From Gloeocapsopsis crepidinum LEGE 06123 (GTDB taxonomy: Bacteria > Cyanobacteriota > Cyanobacteriia > Cyanobacteriales > Chroococcidiopsidaceae): 64,000 bases of DNA. Positions 44,189 through 55,523 of the stretch are shown here, in pieces (the first letter of the stretch is position 1; the number at the start of each line of letters is the position of its first letter). Under the pieces are notes generated by a model. The model was not told the origin of the DNA and searched no databases. It was given only the letters and a program-made list of their open reading frames with translations. Made by a program: the position numbers and the translations under genes. Location: contig NZ_JADEWN010000012.1 of the NCBI RefSeq assembly GCF_015207655.1, positions 1-64,000 on the forward strand, in the 5' to 3' direction.

Positions 44189-45163
44189 GTGGATATTAAA
44201 AATGGTTTTGTAGATACCGTTGGTAACACACCATTAATTCGGTTAAAGCGCTTCAGTGAAGAAACAGGGTGTGAGATCCTTGGTAAAGCAGAGTTTCTCA
44301 ATCCTGGTGGTTCTGTCAAAGATCGAGCAGCACTTTACATTATCAAAGATGCAGAAGAAAAAGGATTGCTCAAACCTGGTGGTACTGTCGTAGAAGGAAC
44401 TGCTGGCAATACTGGTATTGGTTTAGCCCATATATGCAACGCCAAAGGCTACAAATGTCTAATTGTGATTCCTGAAACCCAATCACAAGAGAAAATGGAT
44501 GCTTTGAGAACTTTGGGTGCCCAAGTGCGTCCAGTACCAGCCGTGCCCTACAAAGATCCAAATAATTACGTCAAACTCTCTGGTAGAATTGCCTCAGAGA
44601 TGGAAAATGCTATCTGGGCAAATCAGTTTGATAATTTAGCAAACCGTCAAGCTCATTACGAAACTACAGGATTTGAGATTTGGCAGCAAACCGATGGTCA
44701 GGTCGATGCTTGGATAACTTCTACTGGCACTGGTGGGACTTTAGCTGGTGTTGCAATGTTCCTCAAAGAGAAAAACCCAGCAGTTAAAACTGTTTTAGCC
44801 GATCCTATGGGCAGTGCGCTATACAGTTACATTAAAACTGGTGAAACTAAAAGTGAAGGTAGTTCGATTACCGAGGGCATTGGGAACAGTCGTGTAACTG
44901 CCAATATGGAAGGTGCGCCGATTGACGACGCTATTAGAATTGAAGATCCTGAGTGTATCCGTGTTGTTTATCGATTACTGCGTGAAGAAGGAATCTTTGT
45001 CGGCGGTTCTTCTGGAATTAATGTGGCAGCAGCAGTCACCCTTGCTAAACAAATGGGTCCAGGACACACGATTGTGACAATTCTCTGTGATAGTGGAGGG
45101 CGTTATCAATCACGACTTTTTAACCAAGAATGGCTGGCAACAAAAGGGCTATCGCCCAATTGA
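44189..45163 (+). CDS. cysK: cysteine synthase A
   Basis: GTG start; TVGNTPLIRLKRFSEETG; GGSVKDRAALYI; EGTAGNTGIGLA; STGTGGTLAG. Confidence 0.9.
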   Translation: MDIKNGFVDTVGNTPLIRLKRFSEETGCEILGKAEFLNPGGSVKDRAALYIIKDAEEKGLLKPGGTVVEGTAGNTGIGLAHICNAKGYKCLIVIPETQSQEKMDALRTLGAQVRPVPAVPYKDPNNYVKLSGRIASEMENAIWANQFDNLANRQAHYETTGFEIWQQTDGQVDAWITSTGTGGTLAGVAMFLKEKNPAVKTVLADPMGSALYSYIKTGETKSEGSSITEGIGNSRVTANMEGAPIDDAIRIEDPECIRVVYRLLREEGIFVGGSSGINVAAAVTLAKQMGPGHTIVTILCDSGGRYQSRLFNQEWLATKGLSPN

Positions 45164-45225
45164 ATTAGCCGCCCAAGCATAACAATCACATCGTTATCCC
45201 TTTCCCTCATGACAACGCTTGAGTA

Positions 45226-45546
45226 TTGATGTCGAACACATTTTTTAACAGGCGATCGCACTCTCAACAAGACAATCTTTCCAGATGCGTCATGGTGTGC
45301 CAAAATCGCACTTGTCGTAAACAAGGCGCGGCAAAAGTACTTGCTGCTTTTCAATCTCATCCAGTTGCAGGGATTGATATTGTCAGCAGTAACTGCCTAG
45401 GACAGTGCGGTAATGGTCCTATGGTACTAGTGTTACCAGAACAAATTTGGTATAGTCGCGTTCAACCTGCTGAAGTACCAGCAGTAGTAAAAAGACATCT
45501 TCTTGGCGGATGTCCTGTAGCAGCAATGCTTTACTCACCTCGATAG
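45226..45546 (+). CDS. (2Fe-2S) thioredoxin-like ferredoxin domain protein
   Basis: VCQNRTCRKQGAAKVLAAF ... SSNCLGQCGNGPMVLVLPE; start may be MVCQ (45292). Confidence 0.85.
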   Translation: MMSNTFFNRRSHSQQDNLSRCVMVCQNRTCRKQGAAKVLAAFQSHPVAGIDIVSSNCLGQCGNGPMVLVLPEQIWYSRVQPAEVPAVVKRHLLGGCPVAAMLYSPR

Positions 45547-46595
45547 TATTCATGAGTAAGAAAGGGAACATCCACTACTTCTCCGACAATATCTCCTACT
45601 TTTACCTCTAAACCAAGTCCGCCTGCTTTGTTGCGGATGTAACCTAATCCAAAGTAACCTTTCTCAGTAGCAGTACAACTAGTAAGCTTGCCAACTTTTT
45701 CGTCTCCTACTGTAATGACACTTCCAGGTTCTACCTGCGAATCGAGACGAATACCCCACAGATGTTGTTTGACTCCTTTGTATGTGTTGAGACGGGCAAT
45801 AGTTTCTTGTCCGATGTAGCATCCTTTATCGAAGGAAATAGAGTGCCATAATCCTGCTTCTAAAGGGTTGTAGTCTTCGGTAAGTTCTTTTTCTGGTGTT
45901 GGGCGACCTTGGAGAATGCGTAGCTGTTCCCAAACGCGATCGCCTATCGGTTTTACTTCTGCTTGCATAATGCTGTTCCATACATTTGCCGCAGCTTCAA
46001 CAGGAATAATCAATGTGTACCCTGGTAACGCCAAACCACTACCGACTGCAATGCGCACTTCACTTTCTGCAAACTTCACAACTTGATGATGTGCATACGG
46101 CTGATTGATAATTGCACTTGCTCCCAATTGCTCTAAAACTGCATCACTTTTTGGTCCAATCAAACTAAATGTCGCTGTTGCATCTGTGATATCTGTTAAC
46201 TGCACTTTATCAGCAAAAAAGATATAGCGATCTAACCAGTCAATCAGAAACTCGCGGCGATTGGGTGAAACAAGTAACAAAACTGCATCTTCACCAACAT
46301 AAGCTGTGACTAAATCAATTGTCCGCGCAGTAGAAGTGATAAAAACAGTATCGCAGCCTTGTCCTGGTTTGAGTTGCTGAAAATTATTAGTACTTTGGTT
46401 ATGCAAAAACCGCAGGCGTTCTTCATCACTGACTTGAATTCGTCCCCAGTGTGAGCGATCGCATAAAACAACCTCCTCTTGAGAAGCCTGCAGTGCAGCT
46501 GCATCATCGCCAAAACTTACTGGAACATCACGATCTTGCGTGCTTTCAGCAAACTTTGCTCCAGTATGAAGCTGAATATTTCGCAGTTGCTGCAT
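45531..46595 (-). CDS. folate-binding YgfZ/GcvT-like protein
   Basis: RLRFLHNQSTNNF; KGCYIGQETIARLNTYKGVKQHLWGI. Confidence 0.9.
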   Translation of the reverse strand: MQQLRNIQLHTGAKFAESTQDRDVPVSFGDDAAALQASQEEVVLCDRSHWGRIQVSDEERLRFLHNQSTNNFQQLKPGQGCDTVFITSTARTIDLVTAYVGEDAVLLLVSPNRREFLIDWLDRYIFFADKVQLTDITDATATFSLIGPKSDAVLEQLGASAIINQPYAHHQVVKFAESEVRIAVGSGLALPGYTLIIPVEAAANVWNSIMQAEVKPIGDRVWEQLRILQGRPTPEKELTEDYNPLEAGLWHSISFDKGCYIGQETIARLNTYKGVKQHLWGIRLDSQVEPGSVITVGDEKVGKLTSCTATEKGYFGLGYIRNKAGGLGLEVKVGDIVGEVVDVPFLTHEYYRGE

Positions 46596-46623
46596 AAAAT
46601 TTACCTTTCTACTATTAGCTTAT

Positions 46624-47154
46624 TTATACATCTGGCAGGTTAGCAAACAACTGCGCAACTAACTCTCCTGCTTTTTCATCTAACTGTTGCCAGTCGATAT
46701 CGCCAGTTTCATCAATCAGACTCGTATCAATTTTAATGTCGTTTGAATGTGTTGTACCTGATGGGTCGTAGCTACAAAAGCAAATTTGATAACACAGTTC
46801 CCATAAATTCACCTCAACTTCTGGTACACCCTGATGATGTAAGCACAAGTGATATTCTGGCTGTGGTGTTGGTAAATGAATTAATCTTTGTTCTATCTCT
46901 GTCACTTGGTCTGGAGAAGCAGTATCCAAGTAGTGTACGAGTTGTGTTACAGTTCCTTTTACTTCTTCTGTTGTGCCTTCAGGCCAAACCATAACGTCTT
47001 TGTATGTTCCCCGCCATTTCGACGCTTCAAGTTGCTTACCAATATGATCAATAACTCGAATGAACGCTGGTTGCATTAATATTTCAGCTTGCTGCCAAGC
47101 CAGAGGATCTGTAATTTTGGGTAGCATAAGATGATTCTGTAGGACTAAATGCAA
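46624..47154 (-). CDS. hypothetical protein
   Basis: 176 aa ORF, coherent soluble protein, 28-nt gap upstream of the ygfZ-like gene. Confidence 0.7.
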   Translation of the reverse strand: MHLVLQNHLMLPKITDPLAWQQAEILMQPAFIRVIDHIGKQLEASKWRGTYKDVMVWPEGTTEEVKGTVTQLVHYLDTASPDQVTEIEQRLIHLPTPQPEYHLCLHHQGVPEVEVNLWELCYQICFCSYDPSGTTHSNDIKIDTSLIDETGDIDWQQLDEKAGELVAQLFANLPDV

Positions 47155-47669
47155 TAAAGCACAAGAGCTTTTCTGTATTCTTACAAAAATTTTGTTGGCT
47201 TTGCGATCGCCTTATACTGGTATAAATTAGTATTTGATACTACTGAAGAACGTTTATAAGTATCGATAGTATAAACTCGCTCTTCATTATTCATGTTTTA
47301 GCATGTATTTTTAGCTACCACCACTTTTAATACTAGTAAAGTTTCCTAATAAACTGCATGGCAAAAAAACTATGTCCTACGATAGGATACAAGGTTAGAA
47401 AATGCCATATAATAATTTTTAAGTATAGAGTTAAGTAAAAAATCTAAAGTATTTAAAATACTCGTTTTTAATTACTATATTAATTATTAAAAATAGGTCA
47501 AATTTTAATAATCTCGTTTACGTAGTAGTTAATAAATTGTTCTTAATAAGAAATTGCCTAAACGGCAGTAGTATATTAGATTAGACAGCCCTGACTTTAT
47601 TAATACCTTTCCTTTCAAAAAAATATATAAAGCAAAATTTCTTATTTTTGTGCAGATTTCAAACATTTT

Positions 47670-49976
47670 ATGAAAACGCGAGCAAGTCGTTCACTAAAAG
47701 CTACAGTAGAGGGAATCAAGCAAGCCAATAAAGCTGTACTGAAATTTGCGACAAAAACAGAGTTAGCAGTAGAACTAGAAGTTTCTCGTGCCACTGTACA
47801 AAATTTTTTTGCAGGAAAACCAGTTGCTAGAGAAAATTTCCATAAAATCTGTGAAAAGCTAGGGCTATCTTGGCAAGAAATAGCAGAACTTCCAGAACAA
47901 TATCTATTGTCAGAAAGCAAAGCAAATATATCCTGTCAAAACTTTTCAAGCTCTATTTCAAGAAACATACAGCAAAACATCCAAACTGTTATTCAGCAAA
48001 AATGCGGTAGCTTTAGAGTTTTAGATATGTCACAGCCTAGAACTCTACAGGAAGTTTATACTAATCTTAATATTTTAGAGAACATTAGCAATCGTAGTTG
48101 GCTAGAGATTGAGCAACTTCATCAAAATCTTAATTTAATAGATGATAACAAAATAGTCTCGAGCAATAGTAAACTACAGCATTTTTCAGCATTACAAGCT
48201 GTCAAACAATATTCCAAACTAATTCTTTTAGGGAAACCAGGTTCTGGCAAAACAACACTTCTCAAACACATTGCAATAGAATCTGTTTCAGAGAACTTAC
48301 CAATTCTAAAAATTCCTATCTTTATTACACTCAAAAATTTTGCAGAAAGCCGATATAAACTCAGCTTATTTACATATATTAAACAAGAGCTAGCTAGCTA
48401 TGGCATTAATAAATTATTTGCTACTCAAATATTAAATCAAGGTCAAGCACTAATTTTATTAGACGGACTAGATGAAGTATGTCAAAAAGATATTTATTGC
48501 GTCTTGCAGCAAATTAGCGGAATTAGTACTAAATATCACACTAATCAGTTTATTTTGACCTGTCGTATAGGATCAACAGAGTACAATTTAGAACACTTTA
48601 CCGAAGTAGAACTTGCTGATTTTAATCAACACCAAATTAGTAGTTTCGTACAAAAATGGTTTGCAGGGACAGCGGCTGGTAAAGGTAAACATTTTCTTCT
48701 CAAATTACAACAAAACTCACGCTTGCAAGAACTTGCGACAAACCCCTTACTATTAATGTTACTTTGTTTGGTGTTTGCAGAAGCCGGACATTTTCCTACC
48801 AATCGAATCAAGTTGTATCAAGAAGCATTGGATATTTTACTTAAGAAATGGGACGCTAAGCGCTATGTTGAGCGTGATGAAGTTTACAAACAGCTATCAG
48901 TATCGCGAAAGCATGAATTATTAAGCTACATTGCACGAAATACATTTGAGAAAGGAGAATACTTCTTTAAACAGCAGGATCTAGAACGGTATATTGCAGA
49001 ATATATCTATAACTTCCCAGATGTATGTGCATGTGGGCAGAGTTTATCGTTCAAACCCGAAGCTATACTTAAAGCAATAGAAGCCCAGCATGGTTTACTT
49101 GTAGAACGTGCTAAAGGGATTTACTCTTTCTCCCATCTGACATTTCAGGAATATTTTACTGCAAAAAATATTGTTTGTAACGCAGAAGCCCAAGGTGATA
49201 AAGCATTAACGCAACTTGCGAATTATATTACTGATAAGCGCTGGCAGGAAATATTTATACTATGTGTAGGAATGTTGCCACAGGCAGACTATTTATTACT
49301 GCTAGCAAAGAAATACATTGATTGCTTATTAGCCGATGACATCCAATTGCAACAATTTTTGAGGTGGCTAGGTGCTAAGTCATACGATACATCAAGTTCT
49401 TGTTCTTTTTTGAACTTGCGAGCCTTTTATTTTGACCTAGAACTTAGTCGGACTTGTGAAATTACAGAAGGCAAATTAGAGTTATCTAAAGCTTGTAATC
49501 CCGAATTTACTCGTTATATCAACTCCGAATTATCTCTCGATCTAGCTCTAGACCGTGTTCTTACAATTGACTATATTTTGAAACAAACCACTCAACCCGC
49601 ATTAGTTTATCATCGCGTTTTAGATCGAGCAATTGTGCGTGCTAGTCTTATTGCGCCTGAATTAAGACAAGTACTACAAGCACTTAAGCAACATACAATA
49701 AATTATTGTCAGAGTAATGACAGCTTTATTAAGTGGTGGATAGCTGCTGGTCAAGATGAAATAACATTATTGAGAAACGCGGTCATTCAGCAGCGCGACT
49801 TTGCTTACGATTGGCATTTTAATCCTCATCAACAAAACTTGTTGAAGCAATATTATGATTCCACTATACTATTGCTCAACTGCTTAAATTCTAACTGCGT
49901 TTCCATTGAAGTTCGACAGAGAATAGCAAATTCCATATTGCTACCTTCAGCAAAGCTATCTCAAGTTGCAGTATAA
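47670..49976 (+). CDS. HTH-NACHT STAND NTPase with NACHT C-terminal helical domain 2
   Basis: N-terminal HTH (TKTELAVELEVSRATVQNFFAGKPVARENFHKICEKLGL); Walker A LLGKPGSGKTTLLKHIA; LILLDGLDEV; FSHLTFQEYFTA; C-terminal LRQVLQALKQH...WHFNPHQQNLLKQYYDSTILLLNCLNS. Confidence 0.92.
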   Translation: MKTRASRSLKATVEGIKQANKAVLKFATKTELAVELEVSRATVQNFFAGKPVARENFHKICEKLGLSWQEIAELPEQYLLSESKANISCQNFSSSISRNIQQNIQTVIQQKCGSFRVLDMSQPRTLQEVYTNLNILENISNRSWLEIEQLHQNLNLIDDNKIVSSNSKLQHFSALQAVKQYSKLILLGKPGSGKTTLLKHIAIESVSENLPILKIPIFITLKNFAESRYKLSLFTYIKQELASYGINKLFATQILNQGQALILLDGLDEVCQKDIYCVLQQISGISTKYHTNQFILTCRIGSTEYNLEHFTEVELADFNQHQISSFVQKWFAGTAAGKGKHFLLKLQQNSRLQELATNPLLLMLLCLVFAEAGHFPTNRIKLYQEALDILLKKWDAKRYVERDEVYKQLSVSRKHELLSYIARNTFEKGEYFFKQQDLERYIAEYIYNFPDVCACGQSLSFKPEAILKAIEAQHGLLVERAKGIYSFSHLTFQEYFTAKNIVCNAEAQGDKALTQLANYITDKRWQEIFILCVGMLPQADYLLLLAKKYIDCLLADDIQLQQFLRWLGAKSYDTSSSCSFLNLRAFYFDLELSRTCEITEGKLELSKACNPEFTRYINSELSLDLALDRVLTIDYILKQTTQPALVYHRVLDRAIVRASLIAPELRQVLQALKQHTINYCQSNDSFIKWWIAAGQDEITLLRNAVIQQRDFAYDWHFNPHQQNLLKQYYDSTILLLNCLNSNCVSIEVRQRIANSILLPSAKLSQVAV

Positions 49977-50040
49977 AGTTAAGAGAAGAATCCCCTTACT
50001 TTATACTTAAGAATTGCGATCGCACTCTACGTCCAGCAGG

Positions 50041-50529
50041 CTATGCACTTTGATAGCTACTTGGTAGTGTATCTTTTAGTGGTGTCCATCGAAAATAGCG
50101 ATCGCCACCTCTTTCTAGCACAACTTTTACTCGTGGTTCTAAGCTTGCTAAATTTGCTAAGTATTCAATCTCTTGACTAGCAAGCAAATGTCCTTCAATC
50201 ATCCACAGAACTAATCCTTTTGATTTCGGTGGTAGTTGTTCTAGATGATACGTAACTATCGGTGGTGCGTAGTAAACGTTTCCTACTGCGGCGCCTTTGC
50301 CAACACTTTTTTTGCCTAAGTGTGGGGGACGTATTCCGTGAACTCTAGTCAAATATGCTGCTACATCACCCAAAGAGCGAGCTGTAATGTGTAAGGTAGT
50401 ATATCCTGCTGCTCGCAGTCGGCGTTGATAGCGACCTTCAAAACCTCCCTCCAGTGGTACATAAACTCCAAGTGCACCAGACTTTTCTAAGTCTTTGATA
50501 AATTTATTGCCAGTAATAATTAGTGCCAT
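50041..50529 (-). CDS. ndhN: NAD(P)H-quinone oxidoreductase subunit N
   Basis: MALIITGNKFIKDLEKSGALGVYVPLEGGFEGRYQRRLRAAGY; typical NdhN throughout. Confidence 0.95.
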   Translation of the reverse strand: MALIITGNKFIKDLEKSGALGVYVPLEGGFEGRYQRRLRAAGYTTLHITARSLGDVAAYLTRVHGIRPPHLGKKSVGKGAAVGNVYYAPPIVTYHLEQLPPKSKGLVLWMIEGHLLASQEIEYLANLASLEPRVKVVLERGGDRYFRWTPLKDTLPSSYQSA

Positions 50530-50975
50530 AAGTTTTTTGTTCTCATTGAAACGTCAACGCCTGCTATTGTGATATGTCAACCATCAGTTGATGGTTACTG
50601 CTATGACTTGCCAGCTTGTCTAGCAAGACTGTTCCTTGCTCGTGTATTATCTCTAATTTTAAGTATCTATGCTTATCTATAAGAATTCTCATTATTTTTT
50701 GGATTAATAAAAACAAATCATATTTTTGACTCTCAGTTTTATCGCACAAATCTAGGAGAACTCTATAGCACTTCAATTCTCAGCAAGATTCAAAGTAGAC
50801 AAAAAAATCATATTGGTTTATGATATTAGATTGTGACCAAAATGCCTCAGTCGTGAGCTAACAACTTTATTGCTAGGGTTGTCGGCAGCGTAAACTATTT
50901 GGCAGCACGGACGTGTTGATTGCTAGGTTTAAAGGGTAGCGTTATAATTTTTTATGGCGTTATGCTATTAAACTT

Positions 50976-51192
50976 TGCTCTCCAAATAGAGCAGACGGCA
51001 AAGCTAATTGTATTGGCTAGCGCCCAAAGTTGCATGAGGCACATACGCTGGAAGCTTGGGTATTTCCAAGCAGCTATTTAATTGAACCAAGGTTCAATAG
51101 GCGAGTAGTAAAGCAGAAGTAGACAGCAATGTGTTAACACCTGCGGTACGGTCTAAAGCTCATCAGCATAGATACTAAACGGCTTGCCGTTT
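50976..51192 (+). promoter_or_regulatory. hairpin-rich region upstream of the rplC operon, possible structured leader
   Basis: TGCTCT-ccaaat-AGAGCA (50976-50993); GCTTGG-gtattt-CCAAGC (51054-51071); ATTGAACC-aa-GGTTCAAT (51081-51098); GTGTTAACAC (51131-51140); AAACGGC-tt-GCCGTTT (51177-51192). Confidence 0.45.
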
Positions 51193-51394
51193 AAGTCTAG
51201 GTGAGGTCATTAACTGCAAGAGCGATCGCTCTAAATCTGAAGTGTATATCCATGCGTAGGCATTAAACCAAAAGTGACTTCTTTTTTGCTCCTAGTTTGA
51301 GTAGTAAGGAAGGAACCTTCTAGTGAAACCGGTTGCAGCGAATCAGCGTTATCCGGTGCTAATTCAACCTTGAAAAAAGGAGAAACCAGTTACT

Positions 51395-52033
51395 GTGGCT
51401 GTAGGTATCCTCGGCACAAAGCTGGGCATGACCCAAGTGTTTGACGAGGCAGGAAAAGCAATTCCTGTAACTGTAGTTCAAGCCGGTCCATGCACAGTTA
51501 CGCAAATCAAAACGAAAGAAACAGATGGCTATACTGCCATCCAAGTTGGTTACAAAGAAGTGAAGCCCAAAGCATTAAACAAACCGCTTCTGGGTCATCT
51601 TGCTAAATCATCTGCTCCATCTTTGCGTCACTTACGTGAGTATCACTTAGATAATCCAAGTGAATACGATCTAGGTCAAGAAATCAAAGCAGATATCTTC
51701 GCTTCTGGGCAGATGGTCAATGTCATTGGGACTAGCATTGGTCGTGGTTTTGCCGGTTATCAAAGACGGCATAACTTTGGTCGCGGACCAATGTCTCATG
51801 GTTCTAAAAACCATCGATTACCTGGTTCAATTGGTGCAGGGACAACTCCAGGGCGTGTTTATCCTGGTAAAAAGATGGCAGGTCGTTTGGGCGGAAAGCG
51901 CGTGACAATTCCTCAATTGACAGTAGTACAGGTAGATTCAGAGCGTAACCTACTCCTGATCAAAGGCGCAGTTCCAGGCAAGCCTGGTGCTTTATTAAAC
52001 ATTGTGCCAGCACGACGAGGTAGTCAAACGTAG
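51395..52033 (+). CDS. rplC: 50S ribosomal protein L3
   Basis: GTG start; [26 protein letters not shown]. Confidence 0.98.
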   Translation: MAVGILGTKLGMTQVFDEAGKAIPVTVVQAGPCTVTQIKTKETDGYTAIQVGYKEVKPKALNKPLLGHLAKSSAPSLRHLREYHLDNPSEYDLGQEIKADIFASGQMVNVIGTSIGRGFAGYQRRHNFGRGPMSHGSKNHRLPGSIGAGTTPGRVYPGKKMAGRLGGKRVTIPQLTVVQVDSERNLLLIKGAVPGKPGALLNIVPARRGSQT

Positions 52034-52116
52034 GGCGAAGCTATATAAATTGCCACTACAGGTGATTGGGGTAAATCTTTATACCCAACACCGAGCTACA
52101 AAGAAAGGATAAACAA

Positions 52117-52749
52117 ATGGTAGATTGTGTAGTAAAAAACTGGCAAGGAGAAGAGGTAGGACAAGCAACACTCGATTTGCGCGTTGCTAAAGAAGATAGT
52201 GCTGCTCATATTGTCCACCGAGCCTTGGTACGGCAGATAACCAACGCCAGACAAGGGACAGCAAGTACTAAAACTCGTGCAGAGGTTCGGGGCGGTGGTC
52301 GCAAACCTTGGCGGCAAAAAGGAACGGGTCGCGCGCGTGCTGGCTCAATCCGTTCTCCACTGTGGCGGGGTGGTGGTGTCATCTTTGGACCAAAGCCGAG
52401 AGATTATGAAATTAAGATGAATCGCAAAGAGCGGCGGTTAGCTTTGCGTACAGCTTTGACAAGTCGGGCTGCGGATATGGTAGTGGTAGAAGATTTTGCG
52501 AGTGAGCTACCAAGACCAAAAACGAAAGACCTCTTAGCAGCGATCGCACGTTGGGGAATTGACCCAGAAACAAAGGTTCTGTTAATTTTGCCTGAGCTTG
52601 TAGAAACTGTTTATCTCTCAGCACGAAACGTTGCTCAAGTCAAGTTAATTGCTGCCGATCGGTTGAATGTTTACGATCTATTAAATGCTGACCGGATCGT
52701 GACTACAGTAGCTGCCATTGAAAAGATTCAGGAGGTCTACGGTGCCTAA
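52117..52749 (+). CDS. rplD: 50S ribosomal protein L4
   Basis: [39 protein letters not shown]. Confidence 0.98.
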   Translation: MVDCVVKNWQGEEVGQATLDLRVAKEDSAAHIVHRALVRQITNARQGTASTKTRAEVRGGGRKPWRQKGTGRARAGSIRSPLWRGGGVIFGPKPRDYEIKMNRKERRLALRTALTSRAADMVVVEDFASELPRPKTKDLLAAIARWGIDPETKVLLILPELVETVYLSARNVAQVKLIAADRLNVYDLLNADRIVTTVAAIEKIQEVYGA

Positions 52750-53056
52750 GATAGATCGGCGATCGCTACCTGATTTAGTACGTCGTCCCATACTAACTGA
52801 AAAAGCCACTCGGCTAATGGAGGAAAACAAATTCACATTTGAAGTGATTCCCCAAGCCACCAAGCCAGACATCAAAGCAGCGATCGAAGACTTGTTTCAA
52901 GTCAAAGTTATTCAAGTAAACACTCAGCAACAACCACGCAAGCAACGTCGAGTAGGGAGATTTATTGGCTTTAAATCTCAATACAAAAAAGCGATTGTCA
53001 CGGTAGCGACTGGGGAAGAAGACAAAATTAGAAAAGTCCTGTTCCCAGATGTTTAG
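52742..53056 (+). CDS. rplW: 50S ribosomal protein L23
   Basis: GTG start [35 protein letters not shown]; overlaps rplD by 8 nt. Confidence 0.96.
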   Translation: MPKIDRRSLPDLVRRPILTEKATRLMEENKFTFEVIPQATKPDIKAAIEDLFQVKVIQVNTQQQPRKQRRVGRFIGFKSQYKKAIVTVATGEEDKIRKVLFPDV

Positions 53057-53125
53057 TGCGTTGTCAGTTGTTATATAAACACTTCAATCAACAACTCGAA
53101 CTTTTAAACACAACAAACGAAACTT

Positions 53126-53989
53126 ATGGGTACACGTTCTTATCGTCCATATACACCCAGTACGCGCCAGCGTATTGTCTCTGACTTTAATGAAATTACT
53201 AAAACTGAACCAGAGCGATCGCTAACAACCTCAGTTCACCGTCCTAAAGGTCGGAACAATCGTGGTGTCATTACCAGTCGTCGCCGAGGTGGCGGACACA
53301 AGCGTTTATATCGGACGATCGACTTTAAACGCAATAAACATAATATTCCTGCCAAAGTAGCCGCGATCGAATACGATCCCAACCGCAATGCTCGCATCGC
53401 TCTGCTGTATTACCAAGATGGAGAAAAACGGTACATTATTCAACCTAATGGCTTGAAAGTGGGACAAACCGTAATTTCCGGTCCAGATGCACCTTTTGAA
53501 GATGGTAATGCTCTCCCACTCAGCAGAATTCCTCTAGGAACAACAGTTCACAATGTTGAACTCTATCCTGGTCGTGGTGCTCAAATTGTTCGTGCTGCCG
53601 GTGCTAGTGCGCAAGTAGTTGCGAAAGAGGGTAACTACGTTACACTCAAGCTTCCTTCGGGCGAAGTCCGGCTTGTGCGCCGCGAATGCTACGCCACAAT
53701 TGGGCAAGTTGGCAACATTGATGTACGCAACCTTAGCTCAGGAAAAGCAGGACGAAATCGTTGGAAAGGACGCCGACCTAAGGTCAGAGGTAGTGTAATG
53801 AACCCAGTCGATCACCCACATGGTGGTGGTGAGGGTAGAGCACCAATTGGTAGATCAGGACCTGTGACGCCTTGGGGTAAGCCAACTCTAGGAGCTAAAA
53901 CACGTAAGCCAAAGAAAGCGAGCAATGCTCTCATCATTCGTCGTCGTCGCAAGTCTTCCAAACGCGGTCGCGGTGGCAGAGAATCATAA
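53126..53989 (+). CDS. rplB: 50S ribosomal protein L2
   Basis: KPKGRNNRG-type core, [18 protein letters not shown]. Confidence 0.99.
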   Translation: MGTRSYRPYTPSTRQRIVSDFNEITKTEPERSLTTSVHRPKGRNNRGVITSRRRGGGHKRLYRTIDFKRNKHNIPAKVAAIEYDPNRNARIALLYYQDGEKRYIIQPNGLKVGQTVISGPDAPFEDGNALPLSRIPLGTTVHNVELYPGRGAQIVRAAGASAQVVAKEGNYVTLKLPSGEVRLVRRECYATIGQVGNIDVRNLSSGKAGRNRWKGRRPKVRGSVMNPVDHPHGGGEGRAPIGRSGPVTPWGKPTLGAKTRKPKKASNALIIRRRRKSSKRGRGGRES

Positions 53990-54018
53990 ATCTAAAATCC
54001 AACATCCAACATTGAGCT

Positions 54019-54297
54019 ATGGGTCGTTCTTTAAAAAAAGGTCCTTTTGTTGCTGATAGTTTGCTCAGCAAAATCGAAAAGCTAAATACAAAAGGCGAAA
54101 AACAAGTCATCAAAACCTGGTCGCGAGCATCTACTATCTTGCCCCAGATGGTTGGTCACACAATCGCTGTCCACAATGGACGGCAACACGTGCCGGTCTT
54201 CATCAACGAGCAAATGGTAGGGCACAAACTAGGTGAATTCGCTCCGACACGTACCTTTCGCGGTCATGCCAAAAGCGATAAAAAAGCAGGGAGATAA
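54019..54297 (+). CDS. rpsS: 30S ribosomal protein S19
   Basis: [23 protein letters not shown]. Confidence 0.99.
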   Translation: MGRSLKKGPFVADSLLSKIEKLNTKGEKQVIKTWSRASTILPQMVGHTIAVHNGRQHVPVFINEQMVGHKLGEFAPTRTFRGHAKSDKKAGR

Positions 54298-54340
54298 ATA
54301 GCTGATAGCTGTGAGCTAACAGCTAAAGGAGAAATGTGTT

Positions 54341-54709
54341 ATGGCTAGTGATACTACAGAAGTAAAAGCAAGCGCCCGTTACATCCGGATGTCTCCCTAC
54401 AAAGTACGTCGCGTTCTCGATCAAATTCGCGGGCGATCGTACCGAGAAGCGTTGATTATTCTGGAATTTATGCCCTACAGAGCCTGCGATCCAATCCTCA
54501 AAGTGCTCAGAAGTGCAGTTGCTAATGCTGAACATAATGCTGGCTTAGACCCAGCAGAGCTAAAAATTACTCAAGCGTATGCAGATCAAGGACCAGTGCT
54601 TAAGCGTTTTCAACCAAGAGCACAAGGTCGAGCTTACCAAATTCGCAAGCCTACGTGTCACATTACAGTGGCAGTTGCGACAGACACAGCGTTAGCAGCA
54701 GAAAGTTAG
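54341..54709 (+). CDS. rplV: 50S ribosomal protein L22
   Basis: [27 protein letters not shown]. Confidence 0.98.
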   Translation: MASDTTEVKASARYIRMSPYKVRRVLDQIRGRSYREALIILEFMPYRACDPILKVLRSAVANAEHNAGLDPAELKITQAYADQGPVLKRFQPRAQGRAYQIRKPTCHITVAVATDTALAAES

Positions 54710-54727
54710 TCACAAGAGGAAGTATTT

Positions 54728-55480
54728 GTGGGACAAAAAATTCATCCAATCGGGTTTCGCCTAGGAGTTACCCAAGAACATCAATCGCAGTGGTTTGCTG
54801 AACCAGGGCGTTATCCTGAAATTCTTAAAGAAGATCATAAACTACGCAATTACGTCGAGCAAAAGCTGGGCAGATTAGCGCAAAATAATAACGCAGGAAT
54901 TTCTGAAGTACGGATTGAGCGTAAGGCAGATCAAATCGACCTTGAAGTCCGCACAGCTCGTCCTGGAGTCGTCGTCGGTCGTGGTGGTACTGGAATTGAA
55001 TCACTGCGCACAGGATTACAAGAATTACTCGGTGGAAACCGTCAAATTCGGATCAATGTTGTTGAAGTACAGCAAGTTGATGCTGACGCTTATCTCATTG
55101 CTGAGTATATTGCACAGCAGCTAGAACGCCGCGTTTCCTTCCGTCGCGTTGTTCGGCAAACGATTCAACGCGCTCAAAAAGCTGGTATTCAAGGTATCCG
55201 GATTCAAGTCAGCGGTCGGCTCAATGGTGCAGAAATTGCTCGTACTGAGTGGACTCGTGAAGGCAGAGTACCGCTACATACATTAAGAGCGGACATTGAC
55301 TATGCCTATACGACGGCACGAACCATCTATGGAATTTTGGGAATTAAAGTGTGGATCTTTAAGGGAGAGATTATTCCTGGACAAGAGCAAACACCAACAC
55401 CGACAACAACTCAACCGCGCCGTCGCCAACCACAACAGCGCCGTCGTCAGCAGTTTGAAGACCGTTCCAACGAAGAATAA
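54728..55480 (+). CDS. rpsC: 30S ribosomal protein S3
   Basis: GTG start; [24 protein letters not shown]. Confidence 0.99.
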   Translation: MGQKIHPIGFRLGVTQEHQSQWFAEPGRYPEILKEDHKLRNYVEQKLGRLAQNNNAGISEVRIERKADQIDLEVRTARPGVVVGRGGTGIESLRTGLQELLGGNRQIRINVVEVQQVDADAYLIAEYIAQQLERRVSFRRVVRQTIQRAQKAGIQGIRIQVSGRLNGAEIARTEWTREGRVPLHTLRADIDYAYTTARTIYGILGIKVWIFKGEIIPGQEQTPTPTTTQPRRRQPQQRRRQQFEDRSNEE

Positions 55481-55523
55481 CAGCCGTTAGCAAGAATGCT
55501 AATTGCTTTAAAGGTACCCAATC

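Noticed and set aside
45531-45546. 16-nt convergent overlap between the 2Fe-2S protein and the YgfZ-like gene
   Set aside because: Short tail-to-tail overlaps are common and need no special explanation.
50564-50776. 70-aa minus-strand ORF upstream of ndhN
   Set aside because: No recognisable family, odd composition, lies in the divergent promoter region; likely spurious.
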